Shown: in pieces, positions 17,105 through 25,549 of the stretch | Numbering within the stretch: position 1 is the stretch's first letter | How the letters are laid out: each line of letters starts with the position of its first letter | Origin: Pantoea cypripedii | GTDB taxonomy: Bacteria > Pseudomonadota > Gammaproteobacteria > Enterobacterales > Enterobacteriaceae | Direction: 5' to 3' | DNA length: 64,000 nucleotides | Assembly (NCBI RefSeq): GCF_011395035.1 | Contig: NZ_CP024769.1 | Span: forward strand, 395,965 to 459,964 | Notes under the pieces: model-generated | Databases searched by the model: none | Told to the model about the DNA's origin: nothing | The model's input: the letters and a program-made list of their open reading frames with translations, nothing else | Translations under genes and position numbers: made by a program

Positions 17105-18750
17105 AGGGATTCCGTGCCGGATGGAAGGAGGGGATTATCGAGCAGGTCATCCCATTCGTGCATAGCCTGATAGCCGAATTCATCAGGGATTGTGGATAGC
17201 CATGCATCGTCTTGCTGACTTCCCGCCGCGGTCGGTCTGGCCGATGTGGACGCTGCCGATTGACGGGCAATGATATCCAGCGCGATGCTCAGGGTAGTGA
17301 AACTGACATCTGCGCCAATCTCCCACATCAGGTGCATCAGTGCGGGAGTGGTAATCTCTTTTAGCGCCTGTGGACACCCCGTCTGACTCAGCATTTTTAG
17401 CACCCGGAATTTTTTATCCTTGTCAGCAAAGGGGGCCACTATTCTCTGGTCAGCGAGTTGTTTCCAGTTGTCAGTTGCCCAATTCACGACTTCCCGCGCC
17501 GGGAGATGGGTTTTGGCCGCCAGTCCGGAACGATGCATACTGGTCGGGCAGACCTCGATAGCGGCGTGACTCAGGACGAACGACAGTTGAGCGGCATTGA
17601 TTTTGCACTCGATCATCGTCAGCCCCATTATTTTCTCCGGCGACATGCCTCCCGGCTGAGAATAGCGATCCCAGGTCTCCTTAATATGTTTCTTCTGTTC
17701 ATCCGTGAGGCTCACCATCATGCTTTCATTGGCTATGGTGAGCGCCAGGCTCAGGCTGGCAAATCCCAGGGTTACGCCTGCTGTCCACAACAGGCGCCAT
17801 AATTGCCCCTGTTCCAGTGGCGGTCGGCCCGTCTGGGACAGCAAAATGACCAGTGCGCCAGACGTGGTATGGTGGGTGAGCTTTCTGCGATTCGCCGCAA
17901 ACCATTTATCAAACCAACGCTGCTGTTTATCATTAATGGTGGCGTTAAACACCGATAGCGCGCTTTTCATGATGTGGTCATTCACGGCAAGCGCTTTCTG
18001 CAATTGATTATCATGCAATTCCAGCTGCTGATATTCAGTCATATTCATCAGCATCACCAGGCGGCTAATGACACAGTCTTCAGCGGACAGCTTTTTCCAT
18101 AGCAGGTTAACCTGTGTCTGTTGTTGTTCGGTGATTTCGACCTTAAGCGCCCGCAGCAAAATATTCAGCGTGGTGGAAATCACATCGACACCTATTTTCA
18201 GCAGTGCACGTCGCAGAGCGGGTTGTCTAAGCCTTGGGCATCCCTGCGCATTCAGCATGGTTCTGACCCAGCCGGTGACAGGACGCTTGCGCCTGACTGG
18301 ATTTTTTTGAATGTAGGTGTCAAACCACAACTGATCTTCGGCAGATACAGTCGCTTTGACCGTTGCCAGAGCGTCACTCGCCGCCGTGATGTTGGCTATG
18401 ATGCCATTAAGTAACAGCACTTCCCTGAGCTGATATGCCATTAAATCACCCACTTCATGCCGCTCGAACTGAAATAACAGCTGTTCCATCTGGCTTTGTT
18501 TGCTCCCCACTTGCGGTACGTTATCCCACCAGGTTGTAAAATCGCTCATCAATGCATGCAGACAGACATTGTCGATTTTCTGACTGAGAATCCTTAGCGC
18601 AGTGTGATGTCGGGCGGGGGTATTGCTGGCAGGTTGAGCAGGGGCGTGTTGTACGTTGTGCAGACTCTTAGTCAGTTTGCGCCTTTTACCCGGAGCAGGC
18701 ATGGCGGGGGATTTTGCTGGACGCACGGACAGGGCAGGATTGATTTCCAT
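17101..18750 (-). CDS. Repeat protein of unknown function, paralogue 3 of 3, with NLS-like stretch
   Basis: This 549-residue protein is the first gene of the trio. Residues 10-30 are Pro/Ala-rich with a basic cluster GKRRKLTK that looks like a monopartite nuclear localisation signal. Six units of about 65-75 residues follow, at roughly 86-150, 158-222, 226-290, 296-365, 370-430 and 447-500. They alternate between a form with a Q-x-GCP/GRP turn (LLSQTGRPPLEQGQLWRLLW, LKMLSQTGCPQALKE, MLNAQGCPRLRQ) and a looser form. The tail is acidic and hydrophobic (HEWDDLLDNPLLPSG), reminiscent of acidic activation domains. GGAG precedes the ATG. The function is unknown; a secreted effector is one hypothesis. 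Confidence 0.7.
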   Translation of the reverse strand: MEINPALSVRPAKSPAMPAPGKRRKLTKSLHNVQHAPAQPASNTPARHHTALRILSQKIDNVCLHALMSDFTTWWDNVPQVGSKQSQMEQLLFQFERHEVGDLMAYQLREVLLLNGIIANITAASDALATVKATVSAEDQLWFDTYIQKNPVRRKRPVTGWVRTMLNAQGCPRLRQPALRRALLKIGVDVISTTLNILLRALKVEITEQQQTQVNLLWKKLSAEDCVISRLVMLMNMTEYQQLELHDNQLQKALAVNDHIMKSALSVFNATINDKQQRWFDKWFAANRRKLTHHTTSGALVILLSQTGRPPLEQGQLWRLLWTAGVTLGFASLSLALTIANESMMVSLTDEQKKHIKETWDRYSQPGGMSPEKIMGLTMIECKINAAQLSFVLSHAAIEVCPTSMHRSGLAAKTHLPAREVVNWATDNWKQLADQRIVAPFADKDKKFRVLKMLSQTGCPQALKEITTPALMHLMWEIGADVSFTTLSIALDIIARQSAASTSARPTAAGSQQDDAWLSTIPDEFGYQAMHEWDDLLDNPLLPSGTESL

Positions 18751-18787
18751 AGGAACTCCGTTTCACGATGGGCATTAATTTGCGTTA

Positions 18788-18793
18788 ATTATA
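18788..18793 (-). promoter_or_regulatory. Candidate -10 element for the repeat-protein operon
   Basis: On the minus strand TATAAT reads perfectly within GTCATATAATTAAC, about 40 bp before the first repeat-protein start. No good -35 hexamer sits at 17 bp. I saw no hrp-box (GGAACC...CCAC) in the 147-bp gap. Confidence 0.4.
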
Positions 18794-18862
18794 TGACTTA
18801 TTGCCAGATAAAAGCGCCGCATGCCGCGCAGTTTCAAACCTGTCATCGCAACGGATTGGCTT

Positions 18863-18891
18863 CCGTCCAGCAGCAGGCAGCCGCTGGACGG
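18863..18891. terminator. Hairpin between narI and the repeat-protein operon
   Basis: CCGTCCAGC and GCTGGACGG form a perfect 9-bp stem with an 11-base loop just after the narI stop. It has no T-run in the nar direction, so any termination there would be atypical. It may instead protect the 3' end of nar mRNA. Confidence 0.45.
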
Positions 18892-18897
18892 ATTTTG

Positions 18898-19575
18898 TCA
18901 TCGCCGTGAACGGACCACCTGGTAGCGACGGGTAAAGTATTCCACCGGCGCACTCCATACGTGTACCAGCCGGGTGAACGGGAACAGCAGGAAAATCGTC
19001 ATGCCCAGCACCAGATGCACGCGGTAAATCCATTCCACCCCGTTGAGATGCTCTGCTGCATTGCCACGGAAGGTCACAATCGCCTGCGCCCAGCCCACCA
19101 GTTTCATCATGCCTTCCCCGTCCATATGCTGCATCGAGAACAGGATAGTGGTCAGGCCCAGCGTGCACTGGATCACCAGAATGGCAAGGATCAGCACATC
19201 AGCATGGGTAGACGTGGCCCGGATGCGCGGGTTATACAACCGACGTTTCAACAGCAGCAGGCCCCCCACCAGCGTCATGATGCCAAACACGCCGCCTGCC
19301 GCCATCGCCAGTTTTTGCTTGGCGGCGATAGAGAGAAAAGGCTCGTACACCCAGTGCGGTGTCAGCAGGCCAAACAGGTGGCCAAAGAAGATACCGAGAA
19401 TACCGATATGAAACAGATTGGAGGCGAGGCGCATGCCTTTTTTATCCAGCATCTGGCTGGAGGAGGCACGCCAGGTGTACTGGCCGTAATCGTAACGCAG
19501 CCAGCTGCCGACCAGAAACACAGTGCCGCACAGGTAGGGATAGATATCAAAGAACAACAAATTGAGATAGTGCAT
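18898..19575 (-). CDS. narI: Respiratory nitrate reductase gamma subunit (cytochrome b)
   Basis: NarI anchors NarGH in the inner membrane, oxidises quinol and carries two b haems. The 225 residues form five helices, and family-typical stretches include LFFDIYPYLCGTVFLVGSWLR, ASNLFHIGILGIFFGHLFG with the haem-ligand His residues, and RVHLVLGMTIFLLFPFTRLVH. Its start overlaps the narJ stop by one base (TAATG). It is the last gene of narKGHJI. Confidence 0.96.
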   Translation of the reverse strand: MHYLNLLFFDIYPYLCGTVFLVGSWLRYDYGQYTWRASSSQMLDKKGMRLASNLFHIGILGIFFGHLFGLLTPHWVYEPFLSIAAKQKLAMAAGGVFGIMTLVGGLLLLKRRLYNPRIRATSTHADVLILAILVIQCTLGLTTILFSMQHMDGEGMMKLVGWAQAIVTFRGNAAEHLNGVEWIYRVHLVLGMTIFLLFPFTRLVHVWSAPVEYFTRRYQVVRSRR

Positions 19576-20267
19576 TAGCGTGATCCTCCCGCAGAGAGAT
19601 CGAGATACTGGGGTGAGTGCTCATCCCGGAAACGTCTTTGATGCTGCTGTTGCGCGCTGTTATCACAGGCGTTGTCATCAATAAACTTCACCTGTTCTTC
19701 TTCCCACACCGCATCCAGCGCGGCATGGGTGTCATCGCGTACCTCGCTGGCGACCTGACTGGTGACGCTGTCACTGCGTAGTGGGCTTTCCGCCACGCGG
19801 AGCATCGCATCAAACAGCTGACTAAAGTTGCTGTCACGCTCCTTCAGCCGTCCACCGATCAACGCCAGAATCGGGGCGACATCCAGCAACCCCTGACGCG
19901 CCTCACTGGCAGGCAACATACTCAGATATTCGAGATACAGCGGCAGATAGTCGGGCAGTTCGCGGCAGTTAAGTTGCCATCCGGCCTGTTCATATTGCGC
20001 CAGCAAATCCACCATCGCCTGGCCGCGATCGCGTGATTCCGCATGCACATGCTCGAACAGCAGCAACGATGTTGCCCGGCCGCGTTCAAATAAGGCACAC
20101 CAGTCGCTCTGCATATCCAGCGGCGGGGTGGCGAGATACTGCTGCACAAAAGGCAGCAACATCGGCTGTTGTTGTGCCGCCAGCGACAGCACTTCTTCCT
20201 GATGTTGCCAGATATCCTCGTCGGGATATTCCAGCAGGATGCCGATGAGTTTCAGAATCTCCATCAT
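19575..20267 (-). CDS. narJ: Nitrate reductase molybdenum cofactor assembly chaperone
   Basis: NarJ is a cytoplasmic chaperone that holds NarGH while the molybdenum cofactor and iron-sulfur cluster are inserted. The protein has 230 residues and is all-helical. It has the family's LIGILLEYPDEDIW opening, SLLLFEHVHAESRDRGQAM in the middle and an acidic C-terminal part. It overlaps narH by 4 bp and narI by one base, the usual gene order. Confidence 0.95.
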   Translation of the reverse strand: MMEILKLIGILLEYPDEDIWQHQEEVLSLAAQQQPMLLPFVQQYLATPPLDMQSDWCALFERGRATSLLLFEHVHAESRDRGQAMVDLLAQYEQAGWQLNCRELPDYLPLYLEYLSMLPASEARQGLLDVAPILALIGGRLKERDSNFSQLFDAMLRVAESPLRSDSVTSQVASEVRDDTHAALDAVWEEEQVKFIDDNACDNSAQQQHQRRFRDEHSPQYLDLSAGGSR

Positions 20268-21799
20268 TCACCTCCCGCTTTATCGCCCACATTGATGGCA
20301 TCAATGCGACGGCTGTTAAACAGGTTGAATTTAGTGTCGCTGCCGTGGCAGCCATCGCCAAAACTGAAGCCGCAGCCATTGCGTTCCGGGAAGGCTTCGC
20401 GCGCCAGTTCCCGATGGCTGGTGGGGATCACGAAACGGTCTTCGTAATTAGCGATCGCCAGATATCGGTACATTTCTTCAACCTGGGCTTCCGTCAGACC
20501 CACTTCTTCCAGCGCGCGGGTATCCGTTACGCCTTCCACCGTCTGGGAACGTTTGAAATGACGCATTGCCATCATGCGTTTTAAGGCGCGCAGCACCGGC
20601 GTGGTGTCGCCCGCCGTTAACATATTTGCCAGGTATTGCACCGGGATACGCAGGCTCTCGACATCGGGTAGCACGCTGTCATGGCTTTCCAGCCCGCCAT
20701 TGTCGGCGACCGACTGAATAGGAGATAACGGCGGCACATACCACACCATCGGCAGCGTGCGGTATTCAGGATGCAGCGGCAGCGCCAGTTTCCAGTCCAT
20801 TGCCAGTTTCCACACCGGTGAAGCCTGAGCGGCATCGATCACATTTTGCGTAATGCCTTGTTTGAGCGCTTCCTCGATTACCCGCGGATCGTTGGGATCT
20901 AAAAAGACATCGCACTGACGTTCATACAGCTGCTGCTCGTCTTCTGTGCTGGCCGCCTCGGCAATTTTATCGGCGTCATATAGCAATACGCCAAGGTAGC
21001 GGATACGGCCGACGCAGGTTTCTGAGCAGACGGTCGGCATACCGGATTCAATACGCGGATAACAGAAAATACATTTCTCGGATTTGCCGCTTTTCCAGTT
21101 GAAATAGATTTTCTTGTAAGGGCAGCCACTGATGCACATGCGCCAGCCGCGGCATTTGTCCTGGTCGATCAGCACAATGCCGTCTTCTTCGCGCTTGTAG
21201 ATTGCGCCGCTGGGACAAGTGGCGACGCAGCTGGGATTGAGGCAATGCTCACACAAGCGTGGCAGATACATCATGAAGGTGTTTTCGAACTGCCCGTACA
21301 TTTCCTTTTGCATCGAGTCAAAGTTCTTATCCGCCGAACGTTTGCTGAACTCACCGCCCAGCAGTTCTTCCCAGTTGGGACCTCCGGTGATTTTATCCAT
21401 GCGCTCGCCGCTGATCAGCGAACGCGGACGTGCTGTTGGCTGGTTTTTTCCCGCTTTCGCGTTATGCAAATGCTGATAGTCGTAGGTGAAGGGTTCGTAA
21501 TAATCATCAATCGCCGGTAACACCGGGTTGGCGAAGATTTTGGATAACACCGACGATCGATTACCGAGCCGAGGCGCGAGGCGACCGTTGATTTTGCGGA
21601 TCCAGCCGCCGTGCCATTTTTCCTGGTCTTCCCACGCATGGGGATAGCCCAGTCCAGGCTTGGTTTCAACATTGTTAAACCAGGCATACTCCATGCCTTC
21701 ACGGCTGCTCCAGACGTTTTTGCAGGTCACTGAGCAGGTATGGCAACCAATGCATTTGTCCAGATTCAACACCATGCCGACCTGTGAACGGATTTTCAT
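20264..21799 (-). CDS. narH: Respiratory nitrate reductase beta subunit (iron-sulfur)
   Basis: This 511-residue electron-transfer subunit carries four clusters. The Cys groups are CIGCHTCSVTC near the N-terminus, CEHCLNPSCVATCPSG, CRGWRMCISGC (where Trp replaces a Cys, marking the 3Fe-4S site) and CIFCYPRIESGMPTVCSETC. It passes electrons from the NarI haems to NarG at the cytoplasmic face. It overlaps narG and narJ by 4 bp each. Confidence 0.97.
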   Translation of the reverse strand: MKIRSQVGMVLNLDKCIGCHTCSVTCKNVWSSREGMEYAWFNNVETKPGLGYPHAWEDQEKWHGGWIRKINGRLAPRLGNRSSVLSKIFANPVLPAIDDYYEPFTYDYQHLHNAKAGKNQPTARPRSLISGERMDKITGGPNWEELLGGEFSKRSADKNFDSMQKEMYGQFENTFMMYLPRLCEHCLNPSCVATCPSGAIYKREEDGIVLIDQDKCRGWRMCISGCPYKKIYFNWKSGKSEKCIFCYPRIESGMPTVCSETCVGRIRYLGVLLYDADKIAEAASTEDEQQLYERQCDVFLDPNDPRVIEEALKQGITQNVIDAAQASPVWKLAMDWKLALPLHPEYRTLPMVWYVPPLSPIQSVADNGGLESHDSVLPDVESLRIPVQYLANMLTAGDTTPVLRALKRMMAMRHFKRSQTVEGVTDTRALEEVGLTEAQVEEMYRYLAIANYEDRFVIPTSHRELAREAFPERNGCGFSFGDGCHGSDTKFNLFNSRRIDAINVGDKAGGE

Positions 21800-24700
21800 T
21801 TCGCACCCTCCTGGACCTGATCGCGGTTTTCATCGTCGAGCCAGTTCACCTTGTTCATCTTGCGCACCATGATGAATTCGTCACGGTTGGAACCAACGGT
21901 GCCGTAGTAGTTGAAGCCATAGGCCAGCTGCGCATAGCCACCGATCATATGGGTGGGTTTCGGACAGACGCGGGTGACCGAGTTGTGGATACCGCCGCGC
22001 ATGCCGGTGACCTCGGAACCGGGGATATTCATCAGACGCTCCTGCGCGTGATACATCATGGTCATACCGGCGGGTACGCGCTGGCTGACCACCGCGCGCG
22101 CGGTTAAGGCGCCGTTGGCGTTGAAGGCCTCAATCCAGTCGTTATCTTTGATACCCAGTTCTTTGGCATCGGCTTCACTCATCCACACGATGGGACCACC
22201 CCGTGACAACGTCAGCATCAGCAGATTTTCGCTGTAAGTGGAATGGATGCCCCATTTCTGATGGGGGGTGAGGAAGTTAAGCGCCTTCTCCGGGAACCCA
22301 TTCGACGGAATGTGGCTTAAATTCGCCACGCTGCGCGTATCCACCGGAGGACGGTAGGCCACCAGGCTTTCGCCGAACGCGCGCATCCACGGGTGATCCT
22401 GATACAGCTGCTGGCGTCCGCTCAGGGTGCGCCACGGGATCAGCTCATGCACGTTGGTGTAGCCGGCGTTATAGGAAACGTGTTCATCTTCCAGTCCCGA
22501 CCAGGTCGGGCTGGAGATGATCTTGCGCGGCTGGGCCTGAATATCGCGGAAGCGGATTTTCTCCTCTTCTTTCGGCTGCGCCAGATGCGCGTGGTTACGG
22601 CCGGTAAACTCGCTGAGCGCGTTCCAGGCTTTCACCGCCACCTGGCCATTGGTTTCCGGTGCCAGCGTCAGGATGACTTCCGCCGCATCAATCGCGCTGT
22701 TGATCTGGGGTTGTCCCTTTGCCGGTCCTTCCGCTTTGACGTAATTAAGACGACGCAGCAGATCCACTTCTTTATCGGTATTCCAGCTGATCCCTTTGCC
22801 ACCATTTCCCAGTTTTTCCAGCAGCGGACCGACCGAGGTAAAGCGTTCGTAAGTGGCGGGATAATCCCGCTGCACGCTGATGATATGCGGTGCGGTTTTA
22901 CCGGGGATCAAATCACACTGGCCTTTTTTCCAGTCGAGAATGTCACCCGTCTGCGCCAGTTCAGCCGGGGAGTCGTGCTGAATCGGCTGCAACACCACAT
23001 CGGTTTCCTGCCCCAGATGGCCCACGCAAAGCTGTGAGAAGGTTTTGGCGATACCTTTGTAGATTTCCCAGTCACTTTTGGATTCCCAGGCAGGATCCAC
23101 AGCAGCGGAAAGCGGATGGATAAACGGATGCATATCCGAAGTGTTCATATCATCTTTTTCATACCAGGTGGCGGTTGGCAGGACGATATCGGAGAACAGG
23201 CAGGTACTGGACATGCGAAAATCCAGCGTCACCAGCAGATCCAGCTTGCCTTCAAGGGCAGCGGTACGCCATTCCACCTCTTCCGGCATCACCGCCTCAT
23301 CCTCTTCAGGTTGCCCCTGAATACCGCTCTCGGTTCCCAGCAGGTAACGCAGCATATATTCATGGCCTTTACCCGAGGAACCCAGCAGGTTGGAGCGCCA
23401 GATAAACATATTGCGCGGATGGTTGCTGCCGCTATCAGGTTGTTCGCTGGCCATACGCAGATCACCGGACTTCAGGGCCGCGGCGGTCCAGGTTTCGGCC
23501 GTCTGGCCGCTCTGCCCGGCTTGCGCGGCGATAGTTAGCGGGTTGATATTGAGTTGCGGCGAAGAGGGCAGCCAGCCCATCCGCTCGGCGCGCACGTTGA
23601 AATCGAGCAAATGCCCGGAATACTGCCGGGGATCCGCTAGCGGTGACAGCAGCTCTTTCACCTGTAGTTTTTCAAACCGCCACTGGCTGGCATGGTTATA
23701 GAAAAACGAGGTGCTGTTCATATGACGCGGAGGACGGTTCCAGTCCAGGGCGAATGCCAGCGGCGTCCAGCCGGTTTGTGGCCGCAGCTTTTCCTGTCCG
23801 ACATAATGCGCCCAGCCGCCGCCGGTCTGACCGACGCAACCACAAAATACCAGCATGTTGATCAGGGCGCGGTAGGACATATCCATGTGATACCAGTGGT
23901 TGATACCGGCACCGAGGATAATCATGGAGCGTCCATGCGTTTTATGCGCGGTGGTAGCAAATTCGCGGGCAATTTTTTCGATTTGATGGCGTGGCACACC
24001 GCAAATCTGTTCTGCCCAGGCCGGGGAGTAGGCACGAATATCGTCATAATCACGGGCGCAATGGTTGTCATCCAGACCGCGATCCACACCGTAATTGGCG
24101 AGCGTTAAATCATAAACTGAAGCCACCGGTGTCTGGCTGCCGTCCGCCAGGGTCAGGTATTTCACCGGCAGTTTATGCAGCAGCACCGATTCCTGTTTCA
24201 CATGGCGGAAATGCGGGCTTTCCAGACCACCGAAGTAGGGGAAAGCCACATCCAGCACCGCATCGCGTTGCTCAATCAGACTCAGCGCTAATTGCGTGGT
24301 CGCGCCTGCTGCTTTCGGCTCCAGGTTCCATTTGCCTTTTTCACCCCAGCGAAAACCAATCGAACCATTGGGCACCACCAGTTCACCGGAGGCATCGCAG
24401 GCGACCGTTTTCCAATGCGGATTGTTTTCCTCGCCAAGGTTATCGACCAAATCCGCCGCCCGTAACTGGCGACCGGGTGCAAAACTGCCATCTTCACGCG
24501 GCTCCAGTACGACCAGCATCGGCAGGTCGGTGTAGTGACGTGCGTAGTTGATGAAGTAATCGCTGGGAGTTTTCAGATGAAACTCATTCAGGATCACATG
24601 GCCCATCGCCAGTGCCAGAGCGCTGTCGGTACCCTGTTTCGGGGCCAGCCACTGATCGCTCAGTTTGGCGACCTCAGAGTAGTCAGGGGTGATGGCAACG

Positions 24701-25533
24701 GTTTTGGTGCCTTTGTAGCGCACCTCGGTGAAGAAATGGGCATCCGGTGTGCGGGTCTGCGGCACATTCGAACCCCAGGCAATGATGTAGCTGGAGTTGT
24801 ACCAATCCGCCGATTCCGGTACGTCGGTTTGCTCGCCCCACGTCATCGGTGACGCAGGTGGCAGATCGCAGTACCAGTCATAAAAACTCAGGCAGGTACC
24901 GCCGATCAACGACAGATAACGTGTGCCTGCCGCATAGGAGACCATCGACATCGCAGGAATGGGGGAGAATCCGGCGATACGGTCCGGGCCATAATGTTTG
25001 ATGGTCCAGACATTGGCGGCAGCAATCAGCGTGTTTAACTCCTGCCAGCTTGCCCGGACAAAACCGCCACGGCCACGTTGCGTTTTAAACTGCTGACTCT
25101 TTGCGCTGTCAGCCATAATCGCCTGCCAGGCGCTGACCGGATCGTCGTGCTGGCTCAATGCTTCACGCCACAGTTCCAGCAGCGCTTTACGTATCAGCGG
25201 ATATTTCAGCCGATTGGCACTGTAGAGATACCATGAGTAACTGGCGCCACGCGGGCAACCACGAGGTTCATGATTGGGCAGGTCAGGGCGGGTACGCGGA
25301 TAATCCGTCTGTTGTGTTTCCCAGGTGACCAGGCCGTTTTTGACATAGATCTTCCAGCTACAGGAACCGGTGCAATTGACGCCGTGGGTGGAGCGCACAA
25401 TTTTGTCGTATTGCCAGCGCTGGCGATAGCTGTCTTCCCAGTCACGGTTGGTGTGATACACCTGACCATGTCCATCCGCAAAACTTTCACCTTTCTGTTT
25501 GAAATAGCGAAAGCGGTCAAGAAGTTTACTCAT
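21796..25533 (-). CDS. narG: Respiratory nitrate reductase alpha subunit (molybdopterin)
   Basis: This is the catalytic subunit, reducing nitrate to nitrite with Mo-bis-MGD. It has 1245 residues, as in E. coli. The N-terminal cluster motif HGVNCTGSC lies at residues 50-58, and YNSSYIIAWGSNVPQTRTPDA is the segment carrying the Mo-ligand Asp. The start MSKLLDRFRYF at 25533 is chosen because GGAG precedes it and it matches the conserved N-terminus; the frame extends 15 codons further but runs into the narK spacer. narK ends 16 bp upstream. Confidence 0.97.
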   Translation of the reverse strand: MSKLLDRFRYFKQKGESFADGHGQVYHTNRDWEDSYRQRWQYDKIVRSTHGVNCTGSCSWKIYVKNGLVTWETQQTDYPRTRPDLPNHEPRGCPRGASYSWYLYSANRLKYPLIRKALLELWREALSQHDDPVSAWQAIMADSAKSQQFKTQRGRGGFVRASWQELNTLIAAANVWTIKHYGPDRIAGFSPIPAMSMVSYAAGTRYLSLIGGTCLSFYDWYCDLPPASPMTWGEQTDVPESADWYNSSYIIAWGSNVPQTRTPDAHFFTEVRYKGTKTVAITPDYSEVAKLSDQWLAPKQGTDSALALAMGHVILNEFHLKTPSDYFINYARHYTDLPMLVVLEPREDGSFAPGRQLRAADLVDNLGEENNPHWKTVACDASGELVVPNGSIGFRWGEKGKWNLEPKAAGATTQLALSLIEQRDAVLDVAFPYFGGLESPHFRHVKQESVLLHKLPVKYLTLADGSQTPVASVYDLTLANYGVDRGLDDNHCARDYDDIRAYSPAWAEQICGVPRHQIEKIAREFATTAHKTHGRSMIILGAGINHWYHMDMSYRALINMLVFCGCVGQTGGGWAHYVGQEKLRPQTGWTPLAFALDWNRPPRHMNSTSFFYNHASQWRFEKLQVKELLSPLADPRQYSGHLLDFNVRAERMGWLPSSPQLNINPLTIAAQAGQSGQTAETWTAAALKSGDLRMASEQPDSGSNHPRNMFIWRSNLLGSSGKGHEYMLRYLLGTESGIQGQPEEDEAVMPEEVEWRTAALEGKLDLLVTLDFRMSSTCLFSDIVLPTATWYEKDDMNTSDMHPFIHPLSAAVDPAWESKSDWEIYKGIAKTFSQLCVGHLGQETDVVLQPIQHDSPAELAQTGDILDWKKGQCDLIPGKTAPHIISVQRDYPATYERFTSVGPLLEKLGNGGKGISWNTDKEVDLLRRLNYVKAEGPAKGQPQINSAIDAAEVILTLAPETNGQVAVKAWNALSEFTGRNHAHLAQPKEEEKIRFRDIQAQPRKIISSPTWSGLEDEHVSYNAGYTNVHELIPWRTLSGRQQLYQDHPWMRAFGESLVAYRPPVDTRSVANLSHIPSNGFPEKALNFLTPHQKWGIHSTYSENLLMLTLSRGGPIVWMSEADAKELGIKDNDWIEAFNANGALTARAVVSQRVPAGMTMMYHAQERLMNIPGSEVTGMRGGIHNSVTRVCPKPTHMIGGYAQLAYGFNYYGTVGSNRDEFIMVRKMNKVNWLDDENRDQVQEGAK

Positions 25534-25549
25534 GACGCTTCTCCAGTAA

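Noticed and set aside
14258..18750. TAL-effector-type DNA-binding repeats
   Set aside because: The units are about 65-75 residues and degenerate, with none of the 33-35-residue near-identical repeats or paired variable residues of TAL effectors.
18863..18891. Classical terminator after narI
   Set aside because: The hairpin is strong, but the nar-direction strand has no T-run after it. It is listed only as a hairpin with moderate confidence.
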